DNA of 64,000 nt. Origin: Bacteroidaceae bacterium (lineage in GTDB: Bacteria; Bacteroidota; Bacteroidia; Bacteroidales; Bacteroidaceae). Location: assembly GCA_016291905.1 (NCBI GenBank), contig JAEEZS010000057.1:17763-81762 (forward strand), written 5' to 3'. The stretch's first letter is position 1, and each line of letters begins with the position of its first letter. The notes under the pieces were generated by a model that searched no databases, was not told the DNA's origin, and saw only the letters and a list, made by a program, of their open reading frames with translations. Made by a program: the position numbers and the translations under genes. This document shows, piece after piece, positions 1 through 7,347 of this stretch.

Positions 1-1
1 C

Positions 2-1123
2 CGTTGCGACGGTACGCCTTCGGGCGATATTGCCTTCTCCAACGAGGAGAGCGGCGATGTTGTCCAGCGCGACCACGTATTCGATCCGGAGACCGGTATC
101 TGTGAGGTCTGCGGTTTGTATGGTATCAGCACAGCGATGCAGCTGGTCAACTTCTCACTCGACGTCCAGGCAACAGTGGCTCAGACGTCTAATGCCATCC
201 TGCTCAACGACATCGACCTTGAAGGCGTTGACTTCGAGCCTATCGGCTTTGGCTTAGGCACCGATGCCAGCGGTGATGTCGAACAGAGTATTCCTTATCG
301 CGGCGTATTCGACGGTCAGGGTCATCGCATCTACAACATGGTCATCGACCAGCCCGATCGTGGTGATATCGGCTTCTTCGGAGCTGTTGGTGGCGGTGCT
401 ATCATCAAGAACGTTACCATCGACAAGAGCTGCTTCGTCAGCGGTAGTCGTTTCGTGGGCGGCCTCATTGGAGGTACTACCCTCAGCGGCAGTGTCAAGA
501 TCTACAACTGCGGCAACGAGGCAGATGTCATTTCAGCCAACCAGAACGCCGGTGGTATCCTCGGTGTCGACCACCAGTCATGGTGTAACATTGAGATTGT
601 TAACTGCTACAACACTGGTAATATCACCGGTGGCAACGAGAGTGCAGGTCTCAGCGGCTGGGTCGGCGATAACGCTTCTATCACCAACAGCTACAACGGC
701 GGTGTAGTCGTCGGTGTGGATGGTGACAAGAGCCTGGCTCGCTTCGGCAGCGCCACCCTGAAGAACTGCTACGACATAGGCGGCCAGAGCGGCACCACCG
801 CATTCAGCGACAAGCAGATGGCCAGCGGCGAACTCTGCTACCTGCTGAACGGCAGCGTTAACGATGCTGAAGCCGTATGGCGTCAGAACATTGGCGAGGA
901 TGAGCATCCTGTCCTTGATCCCAGCCACAAGGCTGTCTACTTCTTGGGTGGTAAGTTCACGAACGATCCCGACGGCATCGCCGTACCTGAGGCCGACGTG
1001 ACTCCGTCCGCAGCACCCGAAGGCATTTACACCCTCCGCGGCGAGCGCATCACCGAACTCCGTCAGGGCATCAACATTGTCCGCATGAGCGACGGCACCG
1101 TCCGCAAGGTACTCGTGAAGTAG
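2..1123 (+). CDS. C-terminal part of a secreted GLUG-like repeat protein (5' end outside window)
   Basis: The frame is open from the first bases, so this is the end of a longer protein; a TTG at 116 lies inside the open frame and is not a start. The visible part begins with a short Cys pair (ICEVCGLY), common as a linker in large Prevotella surface proteins. About 150 residues of glycine- and asparagine-rich repeats follow (GVFDGQGHRIYNM, GFFGAVGGGAIIKNV, FVGGLIGG), resembling GLUG or beta-helix repeats. The last 35 residues form the tail GIYTLRGERI...RKVLVK, which recurs at the end of the next gene and is typical of exported Prevotella proteins. The product is probably a cell-surface or secreted protein, perhaps adhesive or glycan-binding; the ligand is unknown. 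A strong terminator follows. Confidence 0.8.
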   Translation, partial: RCDGTPSGDIAFSNEESGDVVQRDHVFDPETGICEVCGLYGISTAMQLVNFSLDVQATVAQTSNAILLNDIDLEGVDFEPIGFGLGTDASGDVEQSIPYRGVFDGQGHRIYNMVIDQPDRGDIGFFGAVGGGAIIKNVTIDKSCFVSGSRFVGGLIGGTTLSGSVKIYNCGNEADVISANQNAGGILGVDHQSWCNIEIVNCYNTGNITGGNESAGLSGWVGDNASITNSYNGGVVVGVDGDKSLARFGSATLKNCYDIGGQSGTTAFSDKQMASGELCYLLNGSVNDAEAVWRQNIGEDEHPVLDPSHKAVYFLGGKFTNDPDGIAVPEADVTPSAAPEGIYTLRGERITELRQGINIVRMSDGTVRKVLVK

Positions 1124-1156
1124 TCTGACGGGGACAGAGTCCTCATGCTGAAACTC

Positions 1157-1195
1157 CGGGAGGCAGGCCCACCGTGCCTGCCTCCCGTTTTCTTT
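1157..1195 (+). terminator. Rho-independent terminator
   Basis: A perfect 12-bp stem (1157-1168 CGGGAGGCAGGC with 1176-1187) and a 7-nt loop are followed by TTTTCTTT. It lies 34 bases after the stop codon of the upstream gene and ends its transcription. Confidence 0.85.
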
Positions 1196-1227
1196 CACCC
1201 TCTCTCAAAAAACCAATTCCCCCATTC

Positions 1228-1286
1228 GTCCTTAAGGTCCTTAAGGTCCCTAAAGTCCTTAAAGACGCTAAAGCCCCTAAAGCCCC
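1228..1286. repeat. Degenerate 9-bp tandem repeat abutting the GH31 start codon
   Basis: Six full units of a 9-bp repeat run without a phase break from GTCCTTAAG at 1228 through GTCCCTAAA, GACGCTAAA and GCCCCTAAA, and a last partial unit touches the ATG at 1287. The array therefore occupies the position of the 5' untranslated region. No function is known. Confidence 0.8.
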
Positions 1287-4200
1287 ATGAAGAAACCCCT
1301 TCTCTTCCCGCTTCTTTGCCTCTTCGCTCTCGCGGCCTTTGCCGAGGGTAATCCTGTGGCCGACCCCGATGCAGTCGTCACCAGCGGCAAGATGCGCTTC
1401 ACTGTGCTCACCCCGCAGATGATTCGCATCCAATACAGCCCGACATCCAACTTCGAGGACCGTGCGACATTCACCGTCGTCAACCGCCGCCTGCCGGTGC
1501 CGCAGTTCACGACGACCACCGAGGACGGCTATCTCACTATCCGCACCTCGGCCCTCACCCTCCGCTACAAGGAGGGCACGCGCCCCAACCCCGCCCAGAA
1601 GTCTCCTACGAACCTTAGCGTTACTTTCAACCTCAACGGGCAGGAAGTCATCTGGTATCCGGGTAAGGACGATGCCCTTAACCTGCGCGGCACGCAGCGC
1701 ACGCTTGACAACGTGGCGGGTGACACCCAGCGCAACAAGCTGGAACAGGGCATCCTCTCACGCAGTGGCTGGGCCGTCATCGACGAGTCGCCTACAGCTA
1801 CACGCGGCGACGGCAGCCGCTCCTTCCCCATGGAGCCCAAGGAAGAGGGTGGTATGGACTGGGTGGCACAACCCCTCGAGGCGCAGGCTTACGACTGGTA
1901 CTTCCTCGGCTACGGCCACGACTATACCGCCGCCTTGGGCGACTTCGTCCGTGTGGCAGGGCGCATCCCCCTTCCCCCTGCCTACCTCTTCGGTTACTGG
2001 TACAGCCGTTACTGGGCCTATACCCAGAGCGAGTTCATGCAAATCGTCAACGACATCGAGAAGAACAAGATCCCCCTCGACGTGATGATCTTCGATATGG
2101 ACTGGCACACCGAGGGGTGGACGGGCTGGACGTGGAACAAGCGGCTCATCCCCAACCCTAAGGGGCTCATTACCTGGATGCATAGTCACGGTCTGCGCGT
2201 GGCGCTCAACCTCCACCCAGCCGACGGTGTCGATAACGACGAGGAGTTCTATGATGTCCTCAGCCGCGACCTCGGCCGCGACCCCTCCAAGGGCGAGACC
2301 ATCCCTTGGGAACTTGAGGATTACGACTTCTACAAGGCCATGTTCAGCAACATCATCCGTGCCCGTGAGGCCGAGGGTGTTGACTTCTGGTGGCTCGACT
2401 GGCAGCAGTGGCTCATCAACAAGCAGATTGACGGCCTTGGTCAGACATTCTGGCACAACCACGTCTTCTTCGAGGACATGCGCCTCAACCGCCCCGACCG
2501 TCGTCCCACCATCTATCACCGCTGGGGCGGCTTGGGCAGCCACCGCTACCAGATTGGCTTTTCGGGCGATACCTATGCCACATGGCCCACGCTTGCCTAC
2601 CAGCCCTACTTCACCTCCACGGCCTCCAACGTGGGCTATGGCTACTGGGGGCACGACCTCGGCGGCCATCAGCAGAGCGGCGCCAACAACCCAGAGCTTT
2701 ATCTGCGCTGGATGCAGTACGGCGTCTTCTCGCCCATCTTCCGCACCCATGCCACCAATGCTTCCAACATCGAGCGTCGCATCTGGAAATTCTCCAATTT
2801 CACCCAGCTGCGCGAGACCGTCATCCTCCGTTACGCTCTTTTCCCTTATATCTACACGTCCGCGCGCGAGGCTTACGACACCGGCGTAGGCATCTGTCGC
2901 CCGCTCTACTACCAGTGGCCCGAGACGTCCGAAGCCTATCGCTACGAAGATGAATACCTCTTCGGCCCCGACATCCTTGTGGCGCCTGTCACCTCGCCCG
3001 TCGAAGGCGACGGACTTGCCCGCCGCACCATCTGGCTTCCCGAAGGGCTGTGGTACGATGTCGCTGCCGGCTGTCTGGTGCGCGGAGGCGTCACCTTCAC
3101 CGAGGGCTACACGCTCGACCAGATTCCCTACTTCTACCGCGCAGGCAGCATCATCCCCCTCAACCCCGCCCAGCGCACCGTCATGGAGCGTCCGTCGTCG
3201 CTCATCCTGCGCGTCGTCCCGGGTGCCGACGGCACGGGCACAATCTATGAGGATGCCTTCGACAACGATCGCTACAAGCAGGGCGAGTGCACCTTCACCC
3301 GCATCAGCCAGACGCGTACCGACGAGGCCGTCACCGTCACCATCGCCGCCCGCGAAGGCGCCTTTGAGGGAATGCCCGACAAGCGCTCCTACACGCTGGA
3401 ACTGCTCGGCATAGCCGCTGCGCCAACGGCGATTTCCCTCGATGGAAAGGCGGTTTCTGACTCTTCATATACTTTCGATGAGGCTTCGCAGACGCTCACT
3501 GTCACGTTGGCCGACGTTGCCTGTGCCTCGTCCGTCACGCTTCGTGTGGAGGCGCCCTCCGTAGCGCCCGTTAGCCGCGAGGCGCAGACGTTCACTGACA
3601 CCTATGCCCCCTATGCCGATGCCACGCAGACGAAGGGCTATTGGATTACCGGCACCGCCGTCCCTGGCGGCACGCAGCAGCTCGAGCCCTATCCCGACGG
3701 CACCTACCGCTTCCACGGCTCGCTCTCCGCAGGCAAGCTCCGCATCATGAACACCGCCGCCGAGACCTCCGCCACGCGCTATACAGCGCCCCGCTACACC
3801 GATGTCTCCCTCATCGGTTCGGCCGTGACGAAGTCCGTGACGCCCACGCAGGCGGCGAAGGACGGTGCCGAGTGGGTCGTCCCCTTCACGGAGAACCGCT
3901 ACCGCTTCACCCTCAATCCCTCGAAGATGACGCTTACAGGCGAGCTCTTCGTTCCCTGGGGTGAGCTTTATATCGCCGGCGGTTGCATCGCCCCGAAACA
4001 GACTGACAAGTGGCATGTGGAGATGGCAATCCCCTTCACCCGTAGCGTCACTAACCCCAACGTCTGGACATGGACGGGCGAACTGAAGGCATACAGCGGC
4101 AACGAACAGCCGCGCCGCTTCAAGCTGCTGGCGCAGAAGGACTGGAGTCCCCGCAGCCTCCATCCCTACACACAGGATGAGCCGCTCGTCACCTCTACGC

Positions 4201-4460
4201 GTGCCAGCGAGCGCGACGGCGACGACAAGTGGGCTATCAGCGACGATGGCTGGTATCGCATCACCGTCGATGTCTTCCGCGAGACCATTGCCGCCACCTA
4301 TCTTGGTAAGGATTACGACCCGGATTCCGTTACCTCTCCTCTCGTTCAGGAGGGGCAGGAGGAAGGCTCGGCCTTCTTCACCCTGTTTGGCACGTCCGTC
4401 ACCGCACCCACAGAAAAGGGCATCTACATCCACCAGGGCCGCAAGATACTCGTTCGGTAG
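1287..4460 (+). CDS. GH31 alpha-glycosidase with C-terminal SusE/F-like domain
   Basis: An exported glycoside hydrolase of family GH31 (alpha-glucosidase or alpha-xylosidase class), 1057 residues. A signal peptide (about residues 1-19, ending AAFA) is followed by the N-terminal beta-sandwich and the catalytic barrel. The expected nucleophile is D371 in DFWWLDWQQW and the acid/base D428 in GFSGDTYATW; the family positions are known, the residues are read here. A beta-sandwich extends to about residue 770. Residues of roughly 780-990 (LYIAGGCIAPKQTDKW, FKLLAQKDWSP) resemble the starch-binding domains of SusE/SusF, an unusual addition for GH31. The tail GIYIHQGRKILVR matches that of the preceding protein. 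Substrate cannot be told from sequence; the SusE/F-like part suggests alpha-glucan. Confidence 0.88.
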   Translation: MKKPLLFPLLCLFALAAFAEGNPVADPDAVVTSGKMRFTVLTPQMIRIQYSPTSNFEDRATFTVVNRRLPVPQFTTTTEDGYLTIRTSALTLRYKEGTRPNPAQKSPTNLSVTFNLNGQEVIWYPGKDDALNLRGTQRTLDNVAGDTQRNKLEQGILSRSGWAVIDESPTATRGDGSRSFPMEPKEEGGMDWVAQPLEAQAYDWYFLGYGHDYTAALGDFVRVAGRIPLPPAYLFGYWYSRYWAYTQSEFMQIVNDIEKNKIPLDVMIFDMDWHTEGWTGWTWNKRLIPNPKGLITWMHSHGLRVALNLHPADGVDNDEEFYDVLSRDLGRDPSKGETIPWELEDYDFYKAMFSNIIRAREAEGVDFWWLDWQQWLINKQIDGLGQTFWHNHVFFEDMRLNRPDRRPTIYHRWGGLGSHRYQIGFSGDTYATWPTLAYQPYFTSTASNVGYGYWGHDLGGHQQSGANNPELYLRWMQYGVFSPIFRTHATNASNIERRIWKFSNFTQLRETVILRYALFPYIYTSAREAYDTGVGICRPLYYQWPETSEAYRYEDEYLFGPDILVAPVTSPVEGDGLARRTIWLPEGLWYDVAAGCLVRGGVTFTEGYTLDQIPYFYRAGSIIPLNPAQRTVMERPSSLILRVVPGADGTGTIYEDAFDNDRYKQGECTFTRISQTRTDEAVTVTIAAREGAFEGMPDKRSYTLELLGIAAAPTAISLDGKAVSDSSYTFDEASQTLTVTLADVACASSVTLRVEAPSVAPVSREAQTFTDTYAPYADATQTKGYWITGTAVPGGTQQLEPYPDGTYRFHGSLSAGKLRIMNTAAETSATRYTAPRYTDVSLIGSAVTKSVTPTQAAKDGAEWVVPFTENRYRFTLNPSKMTLTGELFVPWGELYIAGGCIAPKQTDKWHVEMAIPFTRSVTNPNVWTWTGELKAYSGNEQPRRFKLLAQKDWSPRSLHPYTQDEPLVTSTRASERDGDDKWAISDDGWYRITVDVFRETIAATYLGKDYDPDSVTSPLVQEGQEEGSAFFTLFGTSVTAPTEKGIYIHQGRKILVR

Positions 4461-4497
4461 GGGCTTTGCGCGTACTATTTCCAGCGGATGTGTGGCG

Positions 4498-4556
4498 ATT
4501 GTAACGCAATTGTAACGCATTTTTCTTGGTCAAACGGCGAAAAAGGGTTTACTTTG
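4498..4556 (+). promoter_or_regulatory. Promoter with two 11-bp direct repeats, upstream of the HTH-DUF4153 gene
   Basis: A Bacteroidetes-type promoter is visible: CTTG at 4525-4528, a 20-nt spacer, and TTACTTTG at 4549-4556. Just upstream are two exact tandem copies of ATTGTAACGCA (4498-4508 and 4509-4519), a candidate operator. Start of transcription is expected near 4563. Confidence 0.6.
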
Positions 4557-4597
4557 CAGCGTCATCCGTTTTCGTAAGCTTTATAAATCCCCCGACA

Positions 4598-6673
4598 ATG
4601 ACCACTCAACAACTGAAGGAAACCACCCGTATGAGCCGCGACGCGTTCCGCCAGACAGACGCCGCCGACCTCCTGAAGAACTATAGGAAAAGTGCGCCCT
4701 TGACTGCCGACCAGCGCCGCTGTGTCCTCGATGAGGTGCACCGCCAGTTTGCCGACACGGAAGCCAGCCTGCGTGAGAGCTATCCGACGCTCTCCGACGA
4801 GGACGTCGAGCTGTGCCTGCTGTCAGCCCTGCAATATCCTGTCAGCGCGGTGGCCGACTGCCTGTCGGTGTCCGAGGAGGCCGTCCGTGTCCGCAAGCAT
4901 CGCCTGAAGAGCAAGCTGCCTCAGGAGGTGCTCGGCGTGTTCTGGGAAGGGCGTGCTGGCACGCGCCTGCTGAAGACGCTCTTCATGAAGGATACGATGC
5001 AGAACGTGTGGCGGCGCTTTCCGCTGACGGTCATTTGGCTGGTGCTGCTGACGGCGTATGCCATCTGGCGGTGCTGGACGAAGAGCCCCCACAATGAAGA
5101 GCAGACGGTGGCCATCCTCTACGGGCTGGGTGTAGCCGTCGTGCTGGCTACGGCACTCAGCTTGTGGGGCGAGGAGGTGAAACGTCCGTCGCTGCGTTGG
5201 TGGATAACCATTGCGGCACATCTGCTGTTGATGGTGGACACGGTGTATCTCTTTACGCACCCCGAGGCAGTGTCGCGGACGGAGACCTTGATAGGACATT
5301 TGTCTGTCGTGGCGGCATTGGCGGTGGCGTTCTTCTACGCCCCGTTCTTCCGCGAGAAAGACGACCTGCCCGTGTGGAACTTCACCTGGCGCACGTTCCT
5401 GTGGTTCTGCATCAGTTTCCTGACGGGGGGCATACTGACGGCGGGACTGCTGGCGCTCGTCGGGTCGTTCCATTGGTTGTTTGGTTTACAAGTGGCTGAG
5501 CAGTGGTACTCCACGCTGGCTATCCTTACGCTGCTCACCACGCCCGTGCTGCTCTTCCTGGCACGTATCCCCGAGGGCGAGGAGAAGCACTCCGACGTGG
5601 CCGTCATTTCGAAGTACCTCATCTTCGTTATCCGCTATCTGTTTGTGCCTTTGATGGCTCTCTATCTGATAGTTCTCTACATCTATGGCCTCCTCATCCT
5701 CATCCACTGGGAACTGCCGAATGGCGGGGTAGGGTGGCTGGTGTCGGCGCTGATGGCGGGATGTATCATCGTGGAGCTCGGCCTCTATCCGGTGATGCGC
5801 AGTGGCGAGGGAAAGCCGTTTGAGCGATGGATTGTCCGCTGGCTGCCCGTGCTCATCCTGCCGCTGCTCCTGCTGATGACGGTGGGCACTGTGCGCCGTC
5901 TGAGCGACTATGGCATCACGCCCCCGCGCCTCTATCTGCTGACGTTCAACCTCTGGTGCTATGCCGTCTGCATTGGCCTCTTTGTGGGGCGGGCGCGGCG
6001 CATCCGCTGGATTATGACGTCGCTGACTGCGGTGTTCCTGCTGACGTCGGCGCTGCCCGTGAACTACACCACCATCAGCCTGCGCGTCCGTCGGCACAAG
6101 CTCGACCGCCTTATCGGGAACACGCTGCCTGCTGACCTCCCTATGGACGAGGAGGCGCTGGCGACGTGGTTCCATACGTTCGATGGCCGACAGCAGTGTC
6201 AGATTCATGACGAACTGGATATCCTGCTGTACATAGACCCCCGCAGCGTGGCTGACCTGACGACCATCACCCGTACGAATATCCTCCCTTGGGCGGGCGA
6301 CGAGGCATTGGATGAAGAAAACCGCTCTATTCAACTTGCCTTTGACAGCCCGTTTGCAGTACCCGAGGGATACACCCATTTCTACGAAAGCGAAAGGACG
6401 TATCTTTCCGAGGTTGACAAGGAGGCAAAAGTGATGCCCGATGGAAGTATTCGGATAGAGCGAGAAGTCGATGGCCAATCTGCAAAAATCGCCCTTTCCA
6501 TCGGGGAAAAAGAGATATCGTCGTGTATGGTAGAGCCCAAACGGACTACCCCGTTGCTGGGCTATAGCGCCGACTCAACCTATGTCCTTGTCGTGACAGA
6601 TATCGACCTCAACCTTGCGCGCGACTCCACCATTTCTTGGGGCTCGATATACGGCTACCTTTTTAGCAAATAA
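4598..6673 (+). CDS. HTH-DUF4153 membrane protein
   Basis: A 691-residue protein with two unlike halves. Residues 1-115 carry a helix-turn-helix of the LuxR or sigma-region-4 kind (VSAVADCLSVSEEAVRVRKH, about residues 81-100), closely like the C-terminal HTH of the TPR regulator at 23631-25352. From about residue 135 to 480 there are around ten hydrophobic segments typical of DUF4153, and the remaining 200 residues are soluble. The start was set at ATG 4598 because it lies after the promoter; the in-frame TTG at 4526 lies upstream of the -7 box. A DNA-binding head on an integral membrane protein suggests a membrane-tethered regulator, but that is inference. DUF805 follows 19 bases later and is probably cotranscribed. 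Confidence 0.75.
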   Translation: MTTQQLKETTRMSRDAFRQTDAADLLKNYRKSAPLTADQRRCVLDEVHRQFADTEASLRESYPTLSDEDVELCLLSALQYPVSAVADCLSVSEEAVRVRKHRLKSKLPQEVLGVFWEGRAGTRLLKTLFMKDTMQNVWRRFPLTVIWLVLLTAYAIWRCWTKSPHNEEQTVAILYGLGVAVVLATALSLWGEEVKRPSLRWWITIAAHLLLMVDTVYLFTHPEAVSRTETLIGHLSVVAALAVAFFYAPFFREKDDLPVWNFTWRTFLWFCISFLTGGILTAGLLALVGSFHWLFGLQVAEQWYSTLAILTLLTTPVLLFLARIPEGEEKHSDVAVISKYLIFVIRYLFVPLMALYLIVLYIYGLLILIHWELPNGGVGWLVSALMAGCIIVELGLYPVMRSGEGKPFERWIVRWLPVLILPLLLLMTVGTVRRLSDYGITPPRLYLLTFNLWCYAVCIGLFVGRARRIRWIMTSLTAVFLLTSALPVNYTTISLRVRRHKLDRLIGNTLPADLPMDEEALATWFHTFDGRQQCQIHDELDILLYIDPRSVADLTTITRTNILPWAGDEALDEENRSIQLAFDSPFAVPEGYTHFYESERTYLSEVDKEAKVMPDGSIRIEREVDGQSAKIALSIGEKEISSCMVEPKRTTPLLGYSADSTYVLVVTDIDLNLARDSTISWGSIYGYLFSK

Positions 6674-6692
6674 AACCTTTAGAGAATAGGCT

Positions 6693-7187
6693 ATGAAATC
6701 TTTTTGGAAAAATGTGATTAAGTGCGTCGGCCGATATGCCATCTTCCGCGGAAGGACATCGCGGAGGGAGTTCTGGCACTGGATGTTGTTTGTGGCTGTG
6801 GTGGCAGGGGGGTTGTTTGGCATAGCGGCGACGCTGGTTGCCATCCGCAGCGCTGCGGGGCCCGACACACCCGATAATCCGCTAAACTGGCTCAGCAGCA
6901 TCATTGGCCCTGTGATGGCTGTCCTGGGTTTGTTTCTCCTTTTCAGCCTGCTGCCCACACTGGCAGCAGCTGTGCGTCGTCTGCGCGATGCCGGCTATAG
7001 CCCGTGGTTGGCAGCCATCCCCGTGGCGTTTCTCATCGGCGCCTATCATCCTCTGCTTGACATCGCCCTTTCGGGCATGGACGACACGTCGCCCGAGATA
7101 CCCCTTCCCCTCTCCAGCGCCTATCTGCTCCTGACGCTGATGATATGCCTTGTTTTTGCCTTTTTGCTGACCAGAAAGAAGAAATAA
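6693..7187 (+). CDS. DUF805 small membrane protein
   Basis: A 164-residue integral membrane protein. The N-terminal signature GRYAIFRGRTSRREFWHW and the central AAAVRRLRDAGYSPW are the two conserved motifs of DUF805. Four hydrophobic segments are visible (about 27-50, 70-92, 106-125 and 138-158). The function of the family is unknown. It lies 19 bases behind the HTH-DUF4153 gene on the same strand, so the two are probably one transcript. A 7-bp repeat array starts just after its stop codon. Confidence 0.8.
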   Translation: MKSFWKNVIKCVGRYAIFRGRTSRREFWHWMLFVAVVAGGLFGIAATLVAIRSAAGPDTPDNPLNWLSSIIGPVMAVLGLFLLFSLLPTLAAAVRRLRDAGYSPWLAAIPVAFLIGAYHPLLDIALSGMDDTSPEIPLPLSSAYLLLTLMICLVFAFLLTRKKK

Positions 7188-7193
7188 AAAAAG

Positions 7194-7347
7194 ATTAGAG
7201 GTTAACGCAGCCTTCGCCACACTAACCTCTAACCTCTAATCTCTAATCGCTAATCTCTAATCGCTAATCTCTAATCGCTAATCTCTAATCGCTAATCGCT
7301 AATCGCTAACCGTTAACCGTTAACCGCTAACCGCTAACCATTAACCC
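7194..7347. repeat. 7-bp tandem repeat array between convergent genes
   Basis: Eighteen heptamers in unbroken phase run from 7222 to 7347: CTAACCT, CTAATCT, CTAATCG and then CTAACCG/TTAACCG types. The next heptamer would start exactly at the stop codon of the minus-strand protease (7348-7350). An inverted heptamer pair, GATTAGAGGTTA at 7194-7205, can pair with 7230-7241, so the left edge can form a 12-bp stem. Confidence 0.9.

Noticed and set aside
4526..4597. Upstream TTG start for the HTH-DUF4153 gene
   Set aside because: The codon overlaps the upstream promoter box and lies before the expected transcription start; the added residues have no family match.
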